A stretch of DNA of 64,000 nt. It comes from Unio delphinus (lineage: Eukaryota; Mollusca; Bivalvia; Unionida; Unionidae). The DNA lies in assembly GCA_029339505.1 (NCBI GenBank), contig JAQISU010000081.1:18726001-18790000 (forward strand). The letters are read 5' to 3'. The notes under the pieces were generated by a model, which was not told where the DNA came from, did no database searches, and saw nothing but the letters and a program-made list of their open reading frames with translations. A program made the position numbers and the translations under genes. Below, in pieces: positions 1 to 11,079 of the stretch. Positions within the stretch are counted from its first letter, which is position 1. Every line of letters starts with the position of its first letter.

Positions 1-240
1 TTGATAATAACTGGAGCCAGCTGTTTCTCCTCGAAAAGCCAGAGAAACGTTGGCCAGTTGAGGGATTGTGACACTCAGAGGAACAATGTGAATGATATGG
101 TACCAGTCCCTGAAAACATGCCACTTGCCCTCGTAAACCTTCAGAGTAGAGGGCCTTCTTGCTCTCGAGATTCTCTCCGCATTCAAATATTTAAATTGTT
201 TCTCTTGCAAGGCTGTCTGGACAAGAGCCAAGCTTGAACA
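1..240 (-). pseudogene. Tyrosine recombinase N-terminal (core-binding) domain, partial
   Basis: Conceptual translation of the minus strand from 240 to 1 is open and contains RARRPSTLKVYEGKW followed by FRDWYH and a 'VPLSVTIPQLANVSLAF' stretch. This matches the SAM-like core-binding domain pattern of phage-integrase-type recombinases in DIRS elements (R-x-STxxxYxxxWxxFxxW, then P..S.P..). The catalytic R-H-R-Y domain would be left of position 1. The plus-strand ORF over this interval is a shadow. Confidence 0.65.
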
Positions 241-299
241 TAAAGACGGTCCGGACAGGGGTGGAACACCCCTGGCTGCGGTTGCTTGCGAATACTTGT

Positions 300-1100
300 G
301 CTGACTGTAATCTTCCTGGGTAGATCTATCGCCTAGATTGAGTAGATCGGAGACCCAGGAGTTGTTCCATCTGAGAGGGGCAATCAGAACCATCTGACAG
401 TTCTGACCCCTTAACTTCTGGATTAATTTCAGTACCAAGACCGTGGGAGGGTAGGAGAATGACCACAACCCTTCCCAGCTGATTGATCGAGCATCCACGA
501 CCCAAGCTTCTGGGTCTGGAACCTGTGAGATGAAAGGTGGACAACTTGCGATTCCACCTTGTTGCAAAAGATCAATCATCGGACGTCCCCAAAGTGTGTC
601 AATTGGAAGAAAGTCCGATTGATGGAGTGACCATTCTGTGTGAATGACTAGATAGAGTGTCAGCCAAGACATTGAGTCTGCCAAGAATGTGTCTGAATTG
701 TACATTGAGGTGAAGATTGTCGAACCAATGTAGAAACTGCCAGCTCAGATTGCACAGGTCTGGAGATTGGTGTCCCCTTTATTTTGAGGCAAGGCACCAC
801 CACAATGTTGTCTGACATAATGAGGGCAGTTTGTAATAAGAGTTGATCCTGCCCGAAATGAAAGGCATTGATGACAGCCATTATTTCTGAAAGGTTGATG
901 TGGAAAGGGGCTTGCCCCTGGCACCCACGTGCCGCTGACAGTATCGAAGTCCGGCAACAGGTGGGCACCCCAACCGTAGGTACTAGTGGTGGAACATACC
1001 GTTATCCCCGCTTGGGGTATCTCCAGAGTAATCCCTGTGGACAGCCCACAGGGGTTGTGCCATTGACTCAAGAATGATCGTATCTCTGGCGTGAGCATGA
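300..1100 (-). pseudogene. DIRS-type RNase H domain and linker, frameshifted
   Basis: Minus-strand frames at 1098-745 and 968-660 together carry an RNase H-like pattern: a YGWGAHL block, then HINLSEIMAVINAF, then a SDNIVVV block. DIRS RNase H domains have G-W-G-A-H, then I-N-x-x-E-x-x-A, then x-D-N-T-x-V-V. The halves are in different frames. Around 545-320 a third and fourth frame carry the conserved post-RNase H stretch (SINWEGLW-like, then LIAPLRWNNSW-like). At least three frameshifts make it non-functional. Confidence 0.65.
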
Positions 1101-1580
1101 CTGTTTTCTGGGATCGAAGGGACTTGAAAAGGGCTCAATTACGCTAGCAACGTCCTTTGTAAAGGGCGCATAAAAGGACGGCTGAGCGGGATCAAGTCTG
1201 CTGCCGCATTGAATAATCCGAGGATCTGCAACTCTCTCGCTAAAATGTGCATCCTGTCGGAAACGGACTCTACGAGTGCAATTTTCTGGATGATCGCAAA
1301 CTCGAGGAAGCCTTACCAGATTCAGATCGGGAGAAACTCCACACCCAGATGGACCAAAAATCCGGATTGGACAGAGATCAGACTTTATCCAGTTCACGAG
1401 AAAGCCTATATGATGTAAAGTGATATAAGATCGTTTCTGCCTTTGAGCAGAGTAGAACTTGACAGATGTTTCTGGAGGATGTCGTCCAAATATACTGCCG
1501 ACGCAATAGATGAAGTCGAGCGGAACAGGGTGACGACGTAATCCATAACCTTGGTACTAGCCCAAGGGCTTAAATTGAGG
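1101..1580 (-). pseudogene. DIRS-type reverse transcriptase, palm remnant
   Basis: The catalytic YLDD motif is encoded on the minus strand at about 1492-1481, followed about 90 nt later by a NWIKSDL motif that matches the conserved 'GF.INW.KS.L.P' block downstream of the catalytic site in DIRS RTs. A fragment resembling the 'PFGLN' motif lies near 1580-1565. The motifs fall in different frames with stops between them. Upstream fingers motifs were not recognised. Confidence 0.6.
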
Positions 1581-2639
1581 CCAAAAGGTATGACATGGAA
1601 CTGACAAACCGAGTCCCGACAAGCACAACGGAGAAATGTCCGCTACTCGTGGGATAGGGATGTGAAATGTGCGTCGGTCATATCTAGCCAGCTTATGATG
1701 GGTTTTAAGCGACGTGCCCTTCAGACATGCATCACGACGTATCAGGTCTAGGTTGGCAGAAGCAGTCAGCGCATTGGCCATGGAATGGTGAGCTGCCCTG
1801 TTAAGAACCCTAGCTAACCAGGCCGTCGATTCCCAAGCATGTTCATTGCCAGATTTTTCAGCGATCCTGAAAATGGCTAGGGAGGCTAGGTCTAACAGTG
1901 AAGACGTAGCGACTACATTTCGAACCAGCTTGGACATGGCATTGAACACAGTTTTGTCCACTTTATAAGACAATGGAGCAGACATATGGACTGCTGCCAT
2001 ATTTTTATCCAGAGCCGGGACCTCAGTACTGAACGCATCGGAGTGAGGTTTGTACCATCGACCTGAAAACGACGCTGGTACTTGGCTTTCAGAAAAGAAC
2101 GCCTTAGCTTTGCGGCTTTGAAGCTGAACTCAGTCCGTTCCATAGTTGGATCTGCATACAGCTGATTTGCCTGCGATTCATCGCACTCACTATGTGCATA
2201 ATCTTGCTCTGGTAAAGCATCCATATCGGGGTAATGCATACCAGGTGGCATAGATGACTCGATTCCGTCATCTCTGATAAAGGCATTCACTCTCCCTTGT
2301 GGATGAGCTGTTAGCCTATGGACGGCCGGCAATGCCGAATGAATTGATTGGCATATGTTTGGCCTGAATGACTGCAACGGGCCGGCTATGACCGGCACCG
2401 ACCACTCGAATGGTCAGGTTGGATCAATAGATTCATCGCCAACATCTGTGTCATGGTAGTGATATGTAACTGGTAGTACGGATTGACAGACGGAAACATC
2501 ACTAGAATCTTCGTCAATCCGATTTGTGCGGATTGCGGTATGATAAAAGTCCCCGTGCTGGTACAGCGGTACAGTCGGACGGACTGGTATATGACTAAAA
2601 TCTCCATACGGCTGGACGACCGGTGCCTGTTGGGCTGGA

Positions 2640-2860
2640 TGGCCGGAGCCAGATGGACGGTCAGTGCCGGCAAGTGTTGGCTGGAAGCTTGGCTGAACGA
2701 CAGGTGCCAATTGGGCTGAACGGTCATTGCCGGATTGACGCCTGGTGCCGGTTAGTGCCGGCTGGAAGGTCGGCTGGATGACCGGTGCCATATGGGCTGA
2801 ACGGTCATTGCCGGATGGACACCTGGTGCCGGTTGGTGCCGGCTGTAAGGTAATAATAAT
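2640..2860. repeat. Short block of the GC-rich gag minisatellite
   Basis: Two to three units related to the main 81-bp array (shared GGCTGGATG, CCGGTGCCATATGGGCTGAACGG-type segments) lie in the second gag module. Their presence in more than one module shows the array was copied along with the surrounding gag sequence. Confidence 0.6.
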
Positions 2861-3437
2861 TACATAATGCTTATGTAGTGCGGCCAGCACTGCGTGCCCA
2901 TCTACCATTCGCTCAGAGGGAATGTTGGTTCTGGTACAGCTTGCATATCTGTACAGCATACCAGGTGACCTAGATGACGCAATTCTGTCATAATTGACAC
3001 TTTCACTAAATCTCCCTTGTGGAGAAGCCGTAAACATATGGACGGCCGGCACTGCCTGCTGATTGAACTGGCGAATGGTCGGGCTGAAAGTCCTGTTCTG
3101 GTAAAGCTGCCATATCTGGGTAGCGCATACCAAGTGGCATAGATAACTCAATTCCGTCACCTCTGATAATGTCACTAATTCTCCCTTGTTTTAAAATCAC
3201 ACCGTCACGTATTTGACGTGACGGGAGGTGAACACCGGCAATACCGACTGATTTGTCTGGTATATGGTCGGCCGGAATGTCGGCGAAGGTCCGGCTATGA
3301 CCGGCACCTGCCTCTCGAATGGTCTGATTGGACGGAGATTCATCTATAACATTTCTCTCATGGTAGTGATATGTAACCAGTAGTGTAGATTGACTGACGG
3401 GTACATCACTATAATCTCCGTAAATCCGATGTACAGC

Positions 3438-3955
3438 CGGTGCAGGTTGATGCCGGCTGGAAGACCGGTGCCATTTGGGCTTAACGGTCGTTGCCGGATG
3501 GTCGGCCGGTGCCGGTTGATGCCGGCTGGAAGGTCGACTGGAAGACTGGTGCCATTTGGGCTGAACGGTCGTTGCTGGATGGACGGCCGGTGCAGGTTGA
3601 TGCCGGCTGGAAGGTTGGCTGGACGACCGGTGCCATTTGGGCTGAACGGTCGTTGCCGGATGGACGGCCGGCGCCGGTTGATGCCGGCTGGAAGGACAGC
3701 TGGACGACCGGTGCCATTTGGGCTGAACGGTCGTTGCCGGGTGGACGGCCGGTGCCTGTTGACGCAGGCTGGAAGGTCGGCTGGCCGGCCGGTGCCATTT
3801 GGGCTGAACGGCCGGTGCCTGTTGATGCAAGCTGGAAGGTCGGCTGGCCGTCCGGTGCCATTTGGGCTGAATGGACGGTGCCGGATGGACGGCTAATGCC
3901 GGTTGGTGCCTGCTGAAGTGCCGGCTGAACTCACGGTGTCGGTTGGACGGACGGC
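3438..3955. repeat. 81-bp coding minisatellite, about six units
   Basis: Units of about 81 bp repeat a block containing TGCCGGCTGGAAGG, GACCGGTGCCATTTGGGC and TGAACGGTCGTTGCCGG. As 81 is divisible by 3, all frames stay open, giving 27-residue peptide repeats on the minus strand (HQPAPAVHPATTVQPKWHR in one frame). Some units are shortened. Strongly GC-rich against an AT-rich background. Confidence 0.85.
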
Positions 3956-4145
3956 TGGACGGCCGGCGAAAGTGCATATTACAATGGATCCAATTGATCC
4001 AGCATAGGCTCCATGCGTCCGGACTTACAGGCCCAAAAGCCATGCACGGACCTGCGGTGAAATTTACACCCACTGGGCAGCCTAAACCATGTCGACATAA
4101 TTTCCTCCATTTCCACATTGCCAACACCCATTTTGCCATTCATGC

Positions 4146-4880
4146 CTTCGTTGTCGACTTTGCTACTGAAACGACAAAAGAAGAGAACAAAGCACAAATT
4201 AAAAAATTCAGCATATTATTAATTCGATAATACTATAACCGTTACTAACGGAGTAGTCAAATTATTCCGTGCCATGTTAACTCTTAATGACAACACTAGT
4301 TATCGCCGTGAGCGTGTTGCAATGGTTCGTTCAAGACGAAGTCTACTGAAATGGAAAGAAGATAAACAAAGCACAATTAGCAATTCAGCACGCTATTAAG
4401 TCGCTATTACCATAACCGTAACTAACGGAGGAAGCAAAATGATTTAGTGTCGCGTGAACTCGTGACTACAACACGAATTCCGCCATTAAATAGTCGCAAC
4501 TGGTCGTTCAGAGACTAAGTCTACTGAAATGAAAAAGAAGATAAACAAAGCACAAATTAACAATTCAGCACGCTATTAAGTCGCTATTCCATAACCGTAA
4601 CTAACGGAGGAAGCGAAATGATTAAGTGTCGCGTGAACTCGTGACTACAACACGAAGTCCGCCATTAAATAGTCGCAACTTGGTCGTTCAAAGACTTTTT
4701 TGAAGTCTACTGAAACGACAAAGCAGGTAAATAAAGCACAAATTATCAATGCAGCACGTTATTAAGTCGCTAATATCGTAAACGTTACATACGGAATAAG
4801 CAAAATTATTGAGTGCTACATGTATTACATGCTAGTACCGCCATAAGCGTGCTTGACCACGTTGCAACCTGGTCCGAAGT
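4146..4880. repeat. Tandem repeat of about 180 bp, four units
   Basis: CTACTGAAA starts recur at 4163, 4343, 4521 and 4707 (spacings 180, 178 and 186). Each is followed by an AGCACAATTA segment, ATTAAGTCGCTATT, a CATAACCGTAACTAACGGA segment and TGGTCGTTCA. The array sits just upstream of the gag-like region, where the 5' terminal region of a DIRS-type element is expected; that link is inference. Confidence 0.8.
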
Positions 4881-5605
4881 CTAGAAAAGGTGACAAAGTC
4901 ACTCAAATTGGAAAATATTGTAAAATAATGTATACAACCTGTAGAGGAATGATTATCCAACACAGTAATTCCAAATTTAACTTCGGATGGTCAGAATTTA
5001 CACTAAGATGGCTTGGATTCATTGGAGGTCTAATTGTACGTGTTTGCACAGTACAAGCGAAGCTAAAAAACTAAAGAAGCGACACCTAGCGGGTAGCAAG
5101 GGGAGGTAAGGGGCAAGAGTTATTGCCCTTTGTCTATATGACATGGACAGGAAAGACGAATTTTCGTCTTTTGGTAGGGCTGGATTCGCGAGGTAGCAGG
5201 CTAATATCCCTAAAGTAATGTGATCGGGGAACGTATTCAAAGGAGAAATTTATTATATTCACTCATAATAGTTAAAAGGAGTCCAGCAATGGGTTCCAAA
5301 TGAAGGTTTACTCTGAGAAGTCCTATTCTCCATGTTACAGACCACAAAATACTTGCCCATGGACAAATAATTTTGCAATCATTGCTCATTAATAAGGACA
5401 AATTTCCAACTTGGACATCACTGATAATGGATTTCTGCAGCCATAAACAGTGGCCAACGATATGAAGGTTAAACCAAAAGATATTCCATAAATTCATTGC
5501 TTTAGGTGCAGGAATGTGATCATGCAACTCAGCTAAGCTTTGCAGGGAAATGAAAAAACTTATATACCTTATAACTTTGGTAACACTGGAAATCTGTTAA
5601 TTTAC
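4881..5605. other. ASPSCR1 intron, no recognisable feature
   Basis: Only short ORFs occur on either strand (for example minus 5240-5019 and 5527-5237) and I recognise none of them. No splice-site-bounded UBX exon is visible here, so the next ASPSCR1 exon must be further left, beyond the DIRS-like element. Confidence 0.5.
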
Positions 5606-5722
5606 CTTAAAATCTGAAAAAGGCAACTGCTGATTGAGTTTTGTTTGCTCCTGTTGCTTTTGGTCATCTGGCATTGCTAGACCCATGGCTGGCATAAATG
5701 ACCGGGCAAGTCTCCTAGCTAT
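5606..5722 (-). CDS. ASPSCR1: ASPSCR1 coding exon 7
   Basis: 117 nt (39 codons, phase 0 at both ends) between a CTTTACAG acceptor and a GTAAAT donor. It encodes ARRLARSFMPAMGLAMPDD, a Gln-rich stretch, and ends PFSDFK. In TUG this precedes the region leading to the UBX domain. It is the last ASPSCR1 exon I can find in the window. Confidence 0.85.
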
Positions 5723-8700
5723 CTGTAAAGTAAACAAAAGACCAAATTAGGCTTCACATTGTTCACCTGAACAATGTTATTATGGAGCACACAAAATCCT
5801 TGGTTACTGAACCAAGAGATGAACTATTGTAATATAATATTGCCAAATGTTTGGAAATGTATTAGAGCTGTACCGATTAATCGTCCGTACGCGCAATCGG
5901 GCCGATTATTAGCACAATCGGTATAATCGGGTATTGGCAAAAATAATCGGTGCCGATGCAAATAATTTTTTTAAATAACCAATTTTTCCTGATAAAAGTT
6001 GTATATACAGTCGCGTTTTGACTGACCGTAACTTAATCCTTTGTAACACTAGAGCTCGGGATATATGCAGTATGCAAACAAGTTGCTCATTAACTAACAC
6101 TACTGTATAGTCGAATAACCATATATCGAGATAAACACATCGAACCATCAATTAATCTTTTGTAACAAAGAGATTGCTCTAATAAAGTATTTAAAAAGAA
6201 TTTATCTTGCTGCCAGTTGTGTGAAATTTTCAACTCCAGCATCCGGTAACATTTGTAAACTGCAGTAAACCAGACTAAAGTACATGTCGCTAACCGCCAT
6301 TGTAGTGCCAAAGTCATGTGAATAGCCAGTTAGATTAACATCAAAGGGAGTAATGATGGATATATACACAGTCAATTTTGAGGTTTGTGTTTTTGCTTTA
6401 TCTTTATGAAAACTCACAAAACATCGATAGTCCTTATGTCCCGGTGAGAAATTGTTTGAAAGGGCTTCAGTGTAGGTTTGAGTACGTCGTCTGTCTTTCA
6501 GTTAATCCGTAATGAGGGTGAACGAACTCATTGTCTTTAATACTAGTAAGTGAGAATCATTTCCGGATTTTTTAAAATTATTTTTTATTTCTTTTGTTAG
6601 TGTTTCACCAAGCCACCATCTGGCAGAATGGGCGGTCTCTCATAAGTCATAATAGGTTTTACTGTACCTTTGAAGCACCGACATATACTAAACAAATAAA
6701 ACAATTCTATATCAATGTTTTACAATTATCTGATGTTGCCGCAGCAATAACGAGTATTTGTTGTTGTCAAAGCAAGCCGACGACCTTTGCTCATAGAAAG
6801 TCGGCAATAAACTCAAAAGCATTGCCTCAATTTACATAGTGATTAGAACATATTTATTGTGCCGCGAAACTTTCCTGTTTGTAAGGATCACTTATATCAT
6901 TGAAAATGAGTAACTCGTGATTCGTAGTAAATGAAACAGCTATTACAGATTAGCTGAAATTTTATCTGAAAGAATACACTTTGGTCGAAACAACGAATAA
7001 AGCAAAATCTGCAACTAATATATTTGGGAATAAAAAAGGATTTAAGTGACGCTATGCACACTTTGCACTGCGTAAGTACTGTACATTATAGTATATGGTC
7101 TCCCTGGTAAACTCGACCGACCCGCGAATTATGAAGGCTGTATTTTACCTTTATGTAATTTCGTGTTGTGGAAATCAGAAAATATGCACATGCAAAATAA
7201 TAACAAAATCAATAATAAATAGTACTTTATAAAAGTTTAATAATTTTCGGGTCACCGAAAGTTACTTTTTTAACATACCTATGTCTTAGAACACGGATAT
7301 TTTTGTCCCAAGATGTACTGCCGTTACAATAGACAACAAAAACACCTAAAACCTGTAAAGTTTTGACATTGGCCCACGGATAAGCCCCCCCCCCCATTCC
7401 AGGCCTTTATTGTTTTCTAAATTTGTCGGCTTATACCTGAGTACATAATATGATAATCAAATAATCGGTCTCATAATCGGTATCGGCAATTTTGATAATC
7501 GGCTATACGCGGTATCGGCATAATCGGCAAAAAGTGACATCAGTACAGCTCTAAAATGTATGTGTATTTTGTACTTGGAACAAATAAACTATATGTATTG
7601 TATTTTGAATATAGTGAAAAATGTATACATCTTGTGGTATATCAAGGATGAAGCATAATACTATACCATCCAAACTGGCATGTCCGATATCGGTCTTCTG
7701 AGATACAATTTCTCAACAGCTACCAAAAGGACCCTCTCTCATTTCATTTTGCCAAATAGTTTTCACCTTCCTTTACTCTGAAAATGTCAAATCACATTGT
7801 GCACTTTTTTCAACAACTTTTTTATCCATTGGCAATTTACAGTTGTTACTGGAGATGATCAATGTTTATGAAGGAAGCGTTTTTGTCATGGGATTGACTG
7901 GTTTTAGTCTTTCACCATTTTAAGTACATTGCATAATCTATGAGAGAGAAGCCACTTTGGCAAACATACCACTGTTAACTACTGGTGACTGAATGTCATG
8001 CTGACTTGAGGTGAACAATACTGTGCTAATCAGTGTATTACCTTTTGTCATCTTCATAATTATCAATGGTAACAACAGCCAGTAATTATCAAAGTGACAA
8101 AACCCAACATATACGGAACACACAGCTGTAAGGATAATTGGATTACGGACTGTTCTATATTGATTCAAATTACTTTGTCAACATACTGGAACAAAAGTCA
8201 ATGTGTTGAATATAGAAATCAACAAATATCTGTGTTCATAAACACCATTATGTGATCACCTGTCATGGGTAAATTTAGCAGTTTAAGAATGAATATGCCA
8301 TTTGTTGGTGAATCTGCATTATTTGTAAAACTTTCTTCATGTCTTGTCCTATTCCTATGTCATTTATTGGTTTATAAATTTTGTATTGGTGGACTGCCAT
8401 TTGTATATAAAAAATCTGTCGGTATACTTTCTATAAAATTTGATAGAATGCTGAAAAGCAGCTTTAAAGGACTTGTTTAAAGCTTTTCTATTTTTTAGAC
8501 ATAACAGCCATATATGATTTATATCATTTGAACAAAATTCAAAGGTCTTTCCATCAGGATGCTCTATGTATGGTTAAAACTAGTCTAAGATCTTTTAATA
8601 GAAGTGTAAAATAGTAATCATCAACAGACAATTGACTGGCTTAAACAAAAATTGTAACAATATTCATATGTTATAGTTGATTGGCATCATTTATATAAGC

Positions 8701-8848
8701 TTGAAAGGTCTTTGTGCCACCATGCTTTCTGAAAAATGTGATCAAATCTGTTCTGTAGTTTTGGAAAAGTAATTTAAAGGTTTATTTACACCTTTTTTCA
8801 CAACATACTGCCATTTGAAGTTTGGATAGGCATTTATGCCATGATATA

Positions 8849-8938
<90 letters not shown>

Positions 8939-10993
8939 CTTGAAATTAGCGGTAGTCCGCTAGCCCGAGGCTAGTAGATTTCCTGTCGGGCTAGTAACTT
9001 TCATAATGTTAATAGTCCGACGGGCTAGTAAGTTTTTGTTATCAACAGTCAGAGTTTGTTTACTCAATACCCTAATAAAGACGTGACTTCGGCCGATATT
9101 CTTTAGAATCAATGCAGTGACCGTTGTAAACAGTCATAAAATATTAGCATGTGAAGATGAAGTCAATTTCTTCCTCGGAAATTTGTTTCTATTACAAGAA
9201 GCCATCTGATTATGTGTGTTTCACTTAACATCGCCAATTTAGGTCCCGTCATTAACAACGGAAGTTTGGAAACTGATCCGTATTAATCTGATAGCGAATT
9301 AAATGGTATCGCGCTTTATTCACGCGACCACAGTAACAAATTACGAAATGTTACACCACACAAAAGAACATAGCATCAACTATTCAAAGAAATTAGTTTA
9401 CATGTTTGTTTCTTGAAGGTATTCTTTTTTTGCTTTCTCCGAGTCACAAACGGGTAACTCATATTTTACGTTTGCATCGAAATAATTAGAAGAATTAGAT
9501 CAATTTATTATGATAACATCACTGAAATATCATTGTCCAAGCAACTACTTTTTCAATGATAATAAGAATAGCTTTTATATTTTTCCCCAAAAATGATTGA
9601 ACAAATAACTGAATACACGTGTAGATATCCAAGCATTTGAAGGGAATTAAAATCTCACATGGGCATTTAAGATTGAAAATATTCATGCTTATTATTAATT
9701 TCAACAATACACTGAGGTTCGATTAATTAGGAACAATTACCAAACATATGTTATTAATGATGAGACTGTAATTGGAGCTGTTAAATACCACAAGTGTTCG
9801 ATGCGCTCTTGATGTGAAGGAGGAAAAAATCTAAAGAAACAAATCATACAGAGTGACAAAAATAACTTAGAAAAATATTTCAGGATTATTTTTGGCATTT
9901 TTGTCGCTATGTATGATTTTGTTCCTTTTGATTATTGTTTTCTTTTTCATTCACATCAAGCTCGCGTTGGAGTTAAAACAACAACGCGCCAAGTCAGCTG
10001 GCTTCGTTTGATGGGAGCACACATTCTCCAAGTTGAAACTAACATTATCTTTTGATATAAATATTTTATAACAGTGTTTACTTTAGCCACTGCTTTGATC
10101 GTGCAGAACATCCGATGAAGTCAAGTCTTTATTAGGTAGAAGCATTTGATTGAAGGGGGGGGGGGAGGAGGCCAAGGCATGTGTTTTTAAACGGGTTTCT
10201 TGCTCGGACTCTTTTTATTCATTCCTTTTCTGACTTCAAATAATTCATGTCAGTTATACTGTAACATCTCATATTTCAAAACAAGGCACAATTTCCGCCT
10301 TATAAGACAGGCAAAATGTGCCGTTTTATAGAAGGTGTTCAGCCTCCGGAAAAAAAAGCAAAATTCATTCTGTTATCTTGCAGTTACAAAGATATATATG
10401 CTTTGACTTGGCCCACAGTTGTACAATCATATGCTGCTGGCTGCAAGAAAATTCTGGCATTGATTGACCTCACCCTGACAATCCCAGCCCACTCTGCTGA
10501 TGCTGAAAGGGGTTTCTCAGAGATGAAAATGGTGAAGAGTGACAGGAGATCTTGTTTGCGACCTTGGGTTCTGTCCGACCTACTCTTCATCATGTTCCAT
10601 ACAAATGACATTCCAACATATGATCCATTATCAGCAATACATTTGTGGAATGTTTCAGGGAGACCGGTAAGGAGACCAGAACAAACCCCATATGGACCCA
10701 GAGTGCAGGTGGAGGACGAGAAAGGACACCTGGATCCCTTTCTGGAATTGGATCCAGATTATCTTGATAAACAAGAAATGTGAATTTATTGATGATTTAA
10801 TGTAGAATTTATACTTCTGTATTTCTACATTTTATATGATAATGTTATGTATGAAATAAAATTGTTGTTAATCTCAATATGAGTGTGTGACATTGTTTTG
10901 GGGGCAGGGCTAGTAAATGTTTGGCAGGGCTAGTAAATTTCTCAGTACACTAGTCCGTCTGGCTACCAGGAAATTTGTGTTAAATTCAAGGCC

Positions 10994-11079
<86 letters not shown>

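Larger units (their letters stand above)
1557..4197 (-). pseudogene. gag-like region of the DIRS-like element with internal duplications
   Basis: Long minus-strand open stretches (4139-3006, 3175-2414, 2398-1913, 2000-1557) overlap in shifted frames. The 4139 start leads into a C/H-containing segment (CRHGLGCPVGVNF), then a run of 27-residue repeats. A module with VTYHYH, a TIR..GAGHSR block, DGIE.SMP.GM.YPDM and ALPEQD appears twice clearly and a third time in part, so the region itself is duplicated. I infer gag from its position upstream of RT; no catalytic domain is visible. Base composition is much more GC-rich than the flanks. Confidence 0.45.
1..4880 (-). mobile_element. Degraded DIRS-like (tyrosine recombinase) retrotransposon, truncated by the window edge
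   Basis: Reading the minus strand from 4.2 kb leftwards there is a gag-like region, then reverse transcriptase with a YLDD motif, then an RNase H-like domain, then the start of a tyrosine recombinase. This order, with a recombinase in place of a DDE integrase, is that of DIRS/Ngaro elements. Each domain is spread over several frames with stops, so this copy is dead. It lies in the ASPSCR1 intron after coding exon 7, in the same orientation as the gene. Element ends are not seen: the left end is outside the window and the right limit is placed by a tandem repeat block. Confidence 0.72.
8934..10995 (+). mobile_element. hAT element with decayed transposase, inserted in TA/TG microsatellite
   Basis: Left terminus CAGAGCTTGAAATTAGC at 8934 and right terminus (reverse complement) CAGGCCTTGAATTTAAC ending at 10995 form imperfect hAT-type inverted repeats starting CAG. 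Repeats of GGGCTAGTA lie subterminally at both ends, likely transposase-binding sites (inference). The last exon of a hAT transposase lies at 10397-10783. Flanks are TA and TG repeats, so an 8-bp TSD cannot be resolved. A related left end is found at 19886 on the minus strand. A block of about 1 kb inside (9063-10040) is an inverted repeat absent from that relative. Confidence 0.82.

Noticed and set aside
3390..3916. Plus-strand ORFs of 141-168 codons
   Set aside because: Antisense shadows of the 81-bp repeat in the DIRS-like gag region.
5019..5527. Minus-strand ORFs considered as the next ASPSCR1 exon (UBX domain)
   Set aside because: No similarity to the UBX domain or the TUG linker, and no phase-0 acceptor at a suitable place.
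10397..10783. hAT C-terminal exon considered as a domesticated host gene
   Set aside because: It lies between recognisable hAT termini with subterminal repeats and lacks any catalytic domain, so a transposon remnant is simpler.
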